A DNA stretch of 17,053 nucleotides, from positions 1 through 17,053 of the forward strand of contig JAISRV010000395.1 of NCBI GenBank assembly GCA_031273445.1. The letters are read 5' to 3'. Made by a program: the position numbers and the translations under genes. Shown here one piece after another: positions 7,633-14,597 of the stretch. Each line of letters starts with the position of its first letter. Positions within the stretch are counted from its first letter, which is position 1. Origin of the DNA: Candidatus Adiutrix sp. (lineage in GTDB: Bacteria > Desulfobacterota > Desulfarculia > Adiutricales > Adiutricaceae). The notes under the pieces were generated by a model, which saw nothing but the letters and a program-made list of their open reading frames with translations, ran no database searches and was not told the DNA's origin.

Positions 7633-9043
7633 CGAAAAAAACAGTCCCTGGCTGGATCTTCAACTGCTGAACCGCCTTCCCGCCGATCTGCGAGAAAGCC
7701 GGCCGGAAGCGTCTCTGGCTCACTTCCGGGTTCGTCTCCTAAAGCGCACGATTGAACACGCGATAGGCCGCTCGCCGCATTATCGGCGTCAGATGGAGGC
7801 CGCCGGGGCCGCGCTGGAAATATTGACGGCCGTCAAAACGCATGACGACGCCTCAACAGTGGAGCGCCTGATTCAGGCCGCCTTGGCTTGTTTGCCTTTC
7901 ACTCGGCCGGATGAACTGGCCGCCGCCCCTGATGATTTTCTGGCCGTATCCCAGACCGAAGTGGAGGGCGTCATCAGCTTGCCCAGTTCCGGCAGCACCG
8001 GCCCGGTGAAACGGGTTTATTCAAGCGCTTCGGACCTCGAGTCCACGGTTGATTTTTTCTTCCACGGCATGCGCGGCCTGGTTTCGCTGAAAAACGGCGA
8101 CCGGGCGGCTTTGATGATGTCAGGAGACCGCCCGGGCAGCGTAGGCGACCTGCTAAGCAGGGCCATGGCCAGGCTGCGGATACCTATGATGTTGGCCGGC
8201 TTCCCGCCGCAAGAGGCGGGAAGCCGGCCAACATGGCTAAAAAAACTTATCGACTGGCGGCCCAGTTGCCTGGTGGGCCTCCCCCGGCAGGTGCTGGAAC
8301 TGTCAAGATGCCGTCTGGCCGCGTCTTTGTCTCCCGGCCTGCGAACGATTCTCCTGAGCGGAGATGTGGTCGCCGAATCTGCCCGGCGGCATTTGGCCGA
8401 CGCGCTGACCGCCGAGGTATTTATTCATTACGGGCTGACCGAGTTCGGCCTGGGAGGGGCGGTGGAATGCCGGGAACGCCTCGGCCCTCACCTGCGGGAA
8501 GCCGACCTCCTGGTCGAAATAATCGGCCCGGACGGCCGCACGGTCAACGAAGCCGGCCGGCGAGGCGAAATAGTCATCACCAGCCTGACCCGGCAGGCCA
8601 TGCCTCTTTTGCGTTACCGCACCGGCGACGAAGGCGCCTTCGCCCCCGGACCTTGCGCCTGCGGCTCCATCATGAGACGCCTTTTGACTTTTGGCCGTCT
8701 GGCTGACCGCATTAGCCTGGCGGACGGCCGCCATCTCGGCCTCTCAGATTTTGAAGAAGCCCTGCTGCCGCTTCCCTTCGTGCGCTGGTTTGAATTGACG
8801 CTCCATGAAGACGGCCTCCGCCCCTATCTGGTTCTGGCGGCCTCGCTGGCCGAGCCTCCTCCGGCCAACGCCCTTGACCTTATCGCCAAGGCCCTGTCAG
8901 GCTTGTCCGGCCTTCATCCGGCGGCGAATCTGGAAAAAACGTTCCCCTCCGCCCTTCTGCCCCTATTGGTGACCATAGCTGACGACAGCCGAAAAAGAAA
9001 CATGACCGGCAAGCAGACCCTGAAAAAAGCAAGCCCGACTTAG
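7613..9043 (+). CDS. AMP-dependent CoA ligase / adenylate-forming enzyme (PaaK-like, DVU_1553 type)
   Basis: 476 residues; the ATG at 7613 overlaps the radical SAM gene by 20 nt (a second ATG lies at 7619). Adenylation motifs are in order: SSGSTG at 125-130 (phosphate loop), IHYGLTE at 271-277 and RYRTGD at 334-339, followed by a Cys-rich CACG turn (348-351). GKQTL near the C-terminus lies where the family has its catalytic-lysine segment. Phenylacetate-CoA ligase relatives convert a carboxylate, ATP and CoA into acyl-CoA, AMP and PPi. It could activate the acid produced by the aldehyde oxidoreductase or a precursor of an unknown cofactor; the sequence does not decide. A perfect 20-bp inverted repeat encodes residues 193-207. 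It is the last plus-strand gene, facing the convergent channel gene. Confidence 0.85.
   Translation: MIMPGSDEKNSPWLDLQLLNRLPADLRESRPEASLAHFRVRLLKRTIEHAIGRSPHYRRQMEAAGAALEILTAVKTHDDASTVERLIQAALACLPFTRPDELAAAPDDFLAVSQTEVEGVISLPSSGSTGPVKRVYSSASDLESTVDFFFHGMRGLVSLKNGDRAALMMSGDRPGSVGDLLSRAMARLRIPMMLAGFPPQEAGSRPTWLKKLIDWRPSCLVGLPRQVLELSRCRLAASLSPGLRTILLSGDVVAESARRHLADALTAEVFIHYGLTEFGLGGAVECRERLGPHLREADLLVEIIGPDGRTVNEAGRRGEIVITSLTRQAMPLLRYRTGDEGAFAPGPCACGSIMRRLLTFGRLADRISLADGRHLGLSDFEEALLPLPFVRWFELTLHEDGLRPYLVLAASLAEPPPANALDLIAKALSGLSGLHPAANLEKTFPSALLPLLVTIADDSRKRNMTGKQTLKKASPT
8189..8234. repeat. Perfect 20-bp inverted repeat inside the ligase gene
   Basis: The left arm (8189-8208) and right arm (8215-8234) are exact reverse complements with a 6-nt loop (GCAAGA). 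The arms are GC-rich and centre on GGCCGGCTTCCCGCC. The element lies wholly within the coding frame, which stays open through it. An A7 run starts 5 nt after the right arm. Confidence 0.9.
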
Positions 9044-9088
9044 CCCGGATATTTGCGGAAGAGAGCATTATTCTAATCCGCCTGGCGC

Positions 9089-9111
9089 TTTTCAGCACGA
9101 ACGCCTGAAAA
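9089..9111. terminator. Weak hairpin between convergent genes, possible bidirectional terminator
   Basis: TTTTCAG (9089-9095) and CTGAAAA (9105-9111) are exact reverse complements around a 9-nt loop. They lie between the plus-strand ligase and the minus-strand channel gene. The arms themselves carry A and T runs, so the hairpin reads similarly from both sides. It is AT-rich and short, hence low confidence. Confidence 0.3.
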
Positions 9112-9125
9112 CGACGGCACGGGCC

Positions 9126-9232
9126 TTTGGCATTACTCGCCCCTATTCGTCAAAACTTAATGGCCAAAGCCGCGCAGCAACCCTGGCTTAAGGTTTTAAG
9201 AAGTTCAAAATGTTCGCCTTCCGAATATTCAG
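9126..9232 (-). pseudogene. Relic duplicate of the junction between the two last genes of the window
   Basis: About 107 bp match 16265-16374 in the same orientation, with roughly eight substitutions and one 3-nt gap. Read on the minus strand, it encodes the last 26 residues of the protein at 16289-17053 (here ending FELLKTLSQGCCAALAIKF, stop at 9150-9152). Then come the short gap with the ribosome site and the first codons (MPK) of the beta-flower gene. Similarity stops abruptly on both sides, so neither gene is intact here. The frame of the protein tail is the same as that of the adjacent channel gene beyond its stop codon. Confidence 0.85.
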
Positions 9233-9257
9233 TTGGACGTTCGCCTGTTCCTGCAAC

Positions 9258-11600
9258 TCATCGCGCTGATTCAGCGCCCGCGTCCGAGTTGCGCTTACGA
9301 GTCGCCGCCTGGTCATCGACCTTCCGCCCTTTGAACAAAAACAGATTCTGCCCGAAACAGGTTGATTTTATGCCGGCCCTCAACAAAGCCTTTTTCAGGC
9401 GCAAGCGGAGTTCGCGCCCAACGGCCCACTGTTGCCCGGCCGAAGTGGAAATACTCAGACGTATGGTGGTGCCGTCGGCATCAAAAGCCGTAACGCCGAC
9501 AAGACGGGTGGGAGCTATCAGATGCTCTTTCCACTTCGGGTCTTGGTCCAGTTCGGCGGCCGCTTCCGCGGCCAGTTCCATCATGGCCTCAGGATCCGCA
9601 TCGTAGGGCACGACCAAGTCGATTAGATCCTGCGAATAATCACGGGTCATGTTGACGATATCGGTCACGCTGCTGTTAGGCACGACAACCAGGTTGCCGG
9701 ATGAATCGCGCAACCGTATGGTGCGCAAGCCCACTTCCTCGACCGTGCCGCTTCGGCCGCCTATTGAGACATAGTCGCCCACCGACAGCGTGTCCATAAG
9801 CAGTATGGAAATGCCGTTAATGAGATCCTTGACCAACGACTGGGCGCCCATGCCCACCCCCAGGCCTAAAATGCCGGCCCCGGCCAAAATAGGCCCGATA
9901 TTTACGCCCAGTCTTTCCAGTATAACCACCGTGCCCACAAAGACGGCCAGAGCCCTGGCCGCGGTCAGCAGCAAAGGCGTCACTGTGCGCCAGTTGCGGT
10001 TCTGGGTGAAACCGGGAACCGACAGCAGCCATTCCGTGGCCAAGCGGCTGAATCTGATGAAAACGGCCAGAACCGTAACAACCACGGCAATGGCAAACCC
10101 GCGCGAGACTATTTCACTTATCACTTGATTTTCAATAATTGCGCCCAGCGGCGCTCCCCAGATGCTCAAGATCGTCGCAAAAACCACCAGCCAGACCAGA
10201 ATATTCGTCAGGGCGTCGGTGGTCAGAAGCAACCTGCGGCCCTGTTCCTGGCCGCGCTCCACCAGACGCGACATGACCGCCCGTTGCAGCTTAACCGCCA
10301 GAACTCCGGCGGCCATGACCGCAAACGAGCCGAGGAGGCAGTAGACAAAGCGATTGGAGGCGCTGACAGGATTGAGGATAAATACCAGCGAGGCCCCCCA
10401 GACGCAGACGACGGCCAGGGAAGGCCAATGAGCCTGAAAAAACAGGTCAGCCCGGTAATCGACAGCGGGCGCCTGGGTCGGGCCGGTTGCGCCATCTTCA
10501 TCTTCCGTCAGGCCGTCGGCGCTGAAGTCGTCGCCGGCCAAAACTTCAGCCCCGCGCGCCGCCTGAACCAGCCGTTTCAATTTTTTTAACCTAAAGGTCA
10601 GATATATGGGCGCGGGCACGACCATGAAGCCTAAAATCAGGGCATACAGAGCCTCGGAGGTGAAATTTTCCAAGAAGGTCTCTTTAATAAATACATAAAC
10701 GGCCAGATATATGACTAAAAATCGCCAACTGCCCAGAAAATGCCGCGCCAGGGCCGGGGGCAGGTCGATGACGGCCAAATCGTCATTGTTGCGGGCGAAC
10801 AGAACGTCCGCCATCCTAAGGCCTATATAGAGAAGTGAAAAGTTGACGAAAAAATGCTGAGCCAGGGCATAAAAGAAAGAAAAGCCTATGGCCATATTGG
10901 CCGTAATCCCGGACGCGGCGGCGGAAGGCGGGGGTATGGCCAGAAAAGAGGCGATCAAAATCAGGTTGGGGCCGGCCATTATCGCCAGGTAACGGCAGAC
11001 GGCCAAGAGGCGGCTCCTGAAAATGGGCTTGAATTTAGGCAGGGCGCCGCCATATCTGCCGATGACGGCCTTGGCGGCCAGAAGGCATACCAGGCCCCAG
11101 ATAAATATCTTTAGGATATAAGGCTGCCACATCCGCACGGTTTCAGGTCTGACCAGAACGGCGAGAACCTCTTGAAAGGTCTCTCGGGACTGGTTGAATC
11201 CGCTGCCTGCGGACTGCAGCTGCCGGAAAGCGCCGCTCGCCCGGCTCCGCAGCCAGACCGCCGCGCCGGACATTCCGGCCCCGCCGACGCTCAGATTTTC
11301 CGTCACGACCGCAGCTTGGTCGCCCGCGGCCGTCTCCGCTGAAGCTGTTTCGTTATTTATGACGGCCATCAATTTCAGAAGCCTGACGACTTCAGCTCTC
11401 CGTTCTTCATCTTCCAGAATATCAATGGTCTTCTGAATATTGTCCGGGACGTCGGCCGGGGCGGCCTCTTCGGCCAAGGCCGGCCAGGCCGCCAGGCCCG
11501 GCGGCATAAGCAGTAAAAAGGCCGCCGCCGCCAGCCTGATGAGGCGACCATAAAGCGCGTTAAGCGTCAGCGTCATAATCCACCTGTTAAAGTCGAGCAT
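9258..11600 (-). CDS. MscS-family mechanosensitive ion channel, large multi-TM type
   Basis: 780 residues. An N-terminal signal peptide (about residues 20-43, ending ALA-EE) is followed by a periplasmic region to about 155 and roughly eleven hydrophobic segments between 160 and 600. The last segment, IGPILAGAGILGLGVGMGAQSLVKDLINGI (568-597), is the pore-lining TM3 of MscS with its Gly/Ala packing pattern. The beta domain follows (GDYVSIGGRSGTVEEVGLR, VVVPNSSV), then the C-terminal alpha/beta domain. This family sits in the inner membrane and opens under tension to release solutes on osmotic downshock. It is longer than MscS and shorter than MscK. ATG 11576 (AGGTGG just upstream, residue 9) is an alternative start and gives a tidier signal peptide. 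The gene is transcribed alone and converges on the ligase. Confidence 0.92.
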   Translation of the reverse strand: MLDFNRWIMTLTLNALYGRLIRLAAAAFLLLMPPGLAAWPALAEEAAPADVPDNIQKTIDILEDEERRAEVVRLLKLMAVINNETASAETAAGDQAAVVTENLSVGGAGMSGAAVWLRSRASGAFRQLQSAGSGFNQSRETFQEVLAVLVRPETVRMWQPYILKIFIWGLVCLLAAKAVIGRYGGALPKFKPIFRSRLLAVCRYLAIMAGPNLILIASFLAIPPPSAAASGITANMAIGFSFFYALAQHFFVNFSLLYIGLRMADVLFARNNDDLAVIDLPPALARHFLGSWRFLVIYLAVYVFIKETFLENFTSEALYALILGFMVVPAPIYLTFRLKKLKRLVQAARGAEVLAGDDFSADGLTEDEDGATGPTQAPAVDYRADLFFQAHWPSLAVVCVWGASLVFILNPVSASNRFVYCLLGSFAVMAAGVLAVKLQRAVMSRLVERGQEQGRRLLLTTDALTNILVWLVVFATILSIWGAPLGAIIENQVISEIVSRGFAIAVVVTVLAVFIRFSRLATEWLLSVPGFTQNRNWRTVTPLLLTAARALAVFVGTVVILERLGVNIGPILAGAGILGLGVGMGAQSLVKDLINGISILLMDTLSVGDYVSIGGRSGTVEEVGLRTIRLRDSSGNLVVVPNSSVTDIVNMTRDYSQDLIDLVVPYDADPEAMMELAAEAAAELDQDPKWKEHLIAPTRLVGVTAFDADGTTIRLSISTSAGQQWAVGRELRLRLKKALLRAGIKSTCFGQNLFLFKGRKVDDQAATRKRNSDAGAESAR

Positions 11601-11693
11601 CTGACCGGGATCATCGTTTTTTCGCCATGTCTCCGGATTATACGCTCCAAAGGCGCTTAAGGCAAACGGATCGGGCAGGAGGCCGGGGCAAGA

Positions 11694-11771
11694 TCATTTT
11701 AATAGGATAAGTATTTGAATTTAATCTAATATGTATAATTTTTGTTATGAATTTTTTTATAATAATTCAAG
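11694..11771 (-). promoter_or_regulatory. AT-rich intergenic patch, probable promoter region of the channel gene
   Basis: This stretch is far richer in A and T than anything around it. On the minus strand it offers several -10-like hexamers, for example TATAAA and TATACA, and a TTGAAT. No pair has both good boxes and a 16-18 nt spacing, so no exact site is claimed. It lies between the end of the SGNH gene and the channel start and may also help end transcription of the former. Confidence 0.3.
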
Positions 11772-12503
11772 TTAAAAACGCCTCAGCAACTCTTCAACAC
11801 CCGGCCATAGCCGTCGCCCATATTCCAACCCTCTGGCATGGTGATCACCGAAGTTACAGCTTAATTCAGGGCGCAAGAAGCCGTTTGGTTCCATCGTACG
11901 CACAGCAGGGGTATTAGCCAGGGTGACCTTTAATGCTTCCAAAGCCGTTTTGAACAGAACCGCGCACAAGTTATGAATATAAAGAACCGTGTGCGGCGGA
12001 ATCCCGGCAACCGCGCCCTCGTGGAAAAAGGAAGGCGGCGGAACGGGGATCACGAAAAACCGGTGCCTGGTTCGCAAAAACTTCTTTATGACTTCGACTC
12101 TCAGCCGTACTTCGGGAAGGATCCTCTCTACGACCTCATTTAAAGATATCGGCTCCCTCTGCTGATCGACTGGAGCCAGGTCAGCGGGATAGCGGCTCAG
12201 CCAAATGGGGTCATCCACCGCATGGTGCCAACTGCCAAGCGAAAGACCGATAACCCGGTCGGGGTCATATTTTATCAAAGTTTGATTATAGGCATTCAGG
12301 CAGGCTTGTTTCAAGTTGGGATGTTTGAGGCAATCAATGTCCCCAGTGGCATTGACGTCGACCGCGAATGAAAAATCCAGGTCGGAACAGGAGACGATTT
12401 TTAGGCGGCAACCAGCCGGCAAAAGGCGTTTTCCGTTGTCGCCATTCAACAGGCTGATGAGGCTATTGTGATGGCTTCCGCCAAGGAGCAATAGTTCTTT
12501 CAT
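11772..12503 (-). CDS. SGNH/GDSL hydrolase-like protein
   Basis: 243 residues from the ATG at 12503, which overlaps the GSCFA stop as ATGA; the open frame extends 12 codons further but the overlap start is convincing. LLLLGGSHHNSL at 4-15 gives a nucleophile-type Ser10. GLSLGSWHH (86-94) sits where the family has its oxyanion-hole block, and GDHHARGLEYG (219-229) supplies the Asp/His pair (D220 with H221 or H222). Such enzymes are usually carbohydrate or lipid esterases/acyltransferases. No signal peptide is seen, so it probably acts in the cytoplasm. The coupling to a GSCFA protein suggests a common glycan substrate. Base composition is more AT-rich than the plus-strand cluster. Confidence 0.7.
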   Translation of the reverse strand: MKELLLLGGSHHNSLISLLNGDNGKRLLPAGCRLKIVSCSDLDFSFAVDVNATGDIDCLKHPNLKQACLNAYNQTLIKYDPDRVIGLSLGSWHHAVDDPIWLSRYPADLAPVDQQREPISLNEVVERILPEVRLRVEVIKKFLRTRHRFFVIPVPPPSFFHEGAVAGIPPHTVLYIHNLCAVLFKTALEALKVTLANTPAVRTMEPNGFLRPELSCNFGDHHARGLEYGRRLWPGVEELLRRF

Positions 12504-14179
12504 TTTCGACCGAAGGCCTCCAATAGTGCTTCGTCGCATTGTTCTTCAGGCGCCTGAGCGACGGCTATCTGAACCGGACTTTGGGTGGTCACAGCCGCAG
12601 CGGGTGCGGCACGGTAACCGTGGGCGCTCAGGAAGCGCGACATGATAAAGTCAACCACTTCCGGCTTCACGCCCCGCAGATTGTCCTGAAACGCGCCTCG
12701 GGCAAACGGAATGGATGAAATAATGTCATAGGACGGGAAGTAATCGACGAAATCATATTTTTCGTAAAACTCCAGAGCGACGGCCCGGAGCACCGCCTTG
12801 GAGCGCATGGTCGCCACCAGAACATGGTCCTGACTGGCCGTGGCGGTTAAGGGCACAGGAGAAACGGTAAGTAGAATTTTGAGATCGGGCTTGATTTCGC
12901 GCAGTTCCGCGATCAGGGCTTCAAGATCATCTTTTATTTCCCGATAGGTAAAATTCTTGAACTCATATTTAGCTTCATTAAATACACCGGCCGCTGTGCC
13001 GGGGCACATGGGGTAGACCGCCCCATCATGTTTGTGGCGCCAGGCTTCGGTCAGCCCCATGGTGAAGATCATCAGTTCAGCGTCTTCAAACAGGCGACGG
13101 ACGGCCCGCAGGTGGCTGGCACGCATCACTTGGGCTTCCCGCAAAGAAAAATAGCCGGATGGCTCAATGGTCGGCCGAAAGGGATCATACCAACGGCCGT
13201 TGTCGGCCCAAAAGTCTTCCTGCGGGCTGAAGCGGCCAAACGCCCTGAGAAACAGTTGTCGCAACTGCCTGGCAGTGTAGATGTTGCCGTAGCGGGCCGA
13301 ATACAGGTCATAGCCCATGTCTTGGGCCGGTTGGGCCAGGTAATGCGGCCGCTTGAAGGCCGGTTCATAATCCAGGAACCCAAAAGCGTTTTCTTTCAAA
13401 ACCCGGCCGATATGTTGCGCGAAGCAACTGCCGACGCTCATGATTTTGGTCTGTTTATCGAGGTCATACTTTTTTCGGTAAAGGTCAGCCAATTGCGCGG
13501 GCATGCGCTGGGCCACCGCTGTTTTCCAGTATTTTGTATCCGTACTCAAATCTGAATAGGGATTGTCGCGCAACTCTTTCTTTTCTTCGGCCAGCCCCAT
13601 ATAGGCCAACATTTTATCAGACTGATCAAGCAGTCGCTTAAAAGAAGGCCAGCGGCGAAACCTCTGCCGAGCTTCCACTATCGGCCAATGAAAAGAATAT
13701 GAAGTCCAGGTCAGTTCCCGGCCTTTACAATTGGTTGCTGCTTGCGCGTAATAGTCTTTGGCTGATTCCACATCTCCTGAAATGAGGTGGAATTGTGACC
13801 GCATGAAGTTCAGTTCAGCGGATATGGCGAAGCCGTCTGATAGCGCCTTTTCAATAAGACTTAGGCCGTCTTGAGCCTTTTGACGATCATATTCAATCGC
13901 GATAGTCAGATACAAGGCCACCGCCTTCAGAACGCCATCCGGGTCAATGGGGCTATTTGCGGAAAGACCGAGCAACAGACAACGGGACGCCATACTCAGC
14001 ATTTCATGGCGTTTATAAGCCCAGGTTTCTCGACGGCTGTATTCGCCCAACTTGTCGGCCGCCGCTTCCAAATCGGCCACAGTTTCTATGCGCAAATTGG
14101 ATACGGCGCCATTATCTTGGACGGCAAGGCTTGTTTTAAGAACATCCAGGTCTTTCTGTAGTTCGTTTAGGTCATTCAT
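12500..14179 (-). CDS. GSCFA-domain protein (SGNH-like) with N-terminal helical region
   Basis: 559 residues. Residues 1-200 are mostly helical and resemble a TPR-type repeat (SISAELNFMRSQFHLISGDVESAKDYYAQAA region, about 119-148). The signature GSCFA is at 250-254 in KIMSVGSCFAQHIG. It is followed by the expected TARQL, WYDPFRP, FTMGLTEAW (372-380) and TVSPVPL (438-444) blocks. GSCFA domains belong to the SGNH hydrolase clan and are linked to polysaccharide biosynthesis; biochemical proof is scarce. The C-terminal block reads DNLRGVKPEVVDFIM, lacking the His I expect there. It is the first gene of a two-gene unit, starting 28 nt from the end of an IS66 relic, and has no obvious promoter of its own. 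Confidence 0.85.
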   Translation of the reverse strand: MNDLNELQKDLDVLKTSLAVQDNGAVSNLRIETVADLEAAADKLGEYSRRETWAYKRHEMLSMASRCLLLGLSANSPIDPDGVLKAVALYLTIAIEYDRQKAQDGLSLIEKALSDGFAISAELNFMRSQFHLISGDVESAKDYYAQAATNCKGRELTWTSYSFHWPIVEARQRFRRWPSFKRLLDQSDKMLAYMGLAEEKKELRDNPYSDLSTDTKYWKTAVAQRMPAQLADLYRKKYDLDKQTKIMSVGSCFAQHIGRVLKENAFGFLDYEPAFKRPHYLAQPAQDMGYDLYSARYGNIYTARQLRQLFLRAFGRFSPQEDFWADNGRWYDPFRPTIEPSGYFSLREAQVMRASHLRAVRRLFEDAELMIFTMGLTEAWRHKHDGAVYPMCPGTAAGVFNEAKYEFKNFTYREIKDDLEALIAELREIKPDLKILLTVSPVPLTATASQDHVLVATMRSKAVLRAVALEFYEKYDFVDYFPSYDIISSIPFARGAFQDNLRGVKPEVVDFIMSRFLSAHGYRAAPAAAVTTQSPVQIAVAQAPEEQCDEALLEAFGRK

Positions 14180-14197
14180 TTCCGAAAACCGCCAATT

Positions 14198-14490
14198 TCA
14201 TTTCTTGTAACCGTTCACAGGCGTGGGAGTGAGGATCAGAGATTGAGCAGAGAACGGGCGTTTATTCTGGAGGTAGAAAACATCTATGGCCTGACGCAGG
14301 AACTTGAAGAGGGAATACTTGCGCCTGGAGCAAGCGGCACTGACCGTCCAGGCCCGCGCCGACCACTCACGTCCGGCCATGGAGCGCGTCCTTGAGTGAC
14401 GACCCGATCCAGCACCACGAAACGGATAGCCTGCTCGGCCAGATTATTGGTCGGCAAAATCAAAACTCTCAAACGACAAGCATATGGCTT
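14198..14490 (-). pseudogene. IS66-family transposase relic, 5'-truncated and frameshifted
   Basis: On the minus strand one frame reads LPTNNLAEQAIRFVVLDR and VVTQG, the conserved C-terminal segment of IS66 TnpC proteins. The family continuation (MAGREWSARAWTVSAAC, then SLFKFLRQAIDVFY) is in another frame beginning near 14380, so about one base has been lost around 14380-14392. Sequence upstream of about 14490 is no longer transposase-like, so only the C-terminal fifth or so remains. The frame closes at 14198. It is a dead remnant and marks past insertion-sequence activity beside the GSCFA/SGNH pair. Confidence 0.8.
14207..14222. repeat. Possible IS66 terminal inverted repeat end
   Basis: GTAACCGTTCACAGGC sits at the expected 3' side of the transposase relic. 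IS66 elements typically begin their terminal repeats with GTAA. The opposite end and a target duplication are not present, so this is only a suggestion. Confidence 0.3.
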
Positions 14491-14597
14491 TCGTGGTCTG
14501 GATTTCTTTAAACTCCGAATTATGGCTATTCACACCTCAAAGTACGCTTTAACCGGATGAACCGCAATTACTCGCCTCCCCGGTCTGGGCGGCGGAA

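Noticed and set aside
8233..8706. 157-codon frame beginning ATGGCTAAAAAA after the palindrome
   Set aside because: It overlaps the ligase adenylation motifs in another frame, and its Pro/Arg/Gly-rich product is typical of a GC shadow. It is mentioned only as a possible slippage product.
10125..10589. 154-codon plus-strand frame inside the channel gene
   Set aside because: The minus-strand MscS reading is continuous and conserved; the plus frame is a shadow.
13028..13555. 175-codon plus-strand frame opposite the GSCFA gene
   Set aside because: It covers the conserved GSCFA motifs in antisense and has no independent support.
14284..14472. Two short minus-strand frames as separate small genes
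   Set aside because: Together they read as consecutive pieces of an IS66 transposase C-terminus broken by a frameshift.
14568..14581. ATTACTCGCC near 14570 as a third copy of the 107-bp repeat
   Set aside because: Only about ten bases match (the same string occurs at 9126-9232); flanks show no further similarity, so chance is likely.
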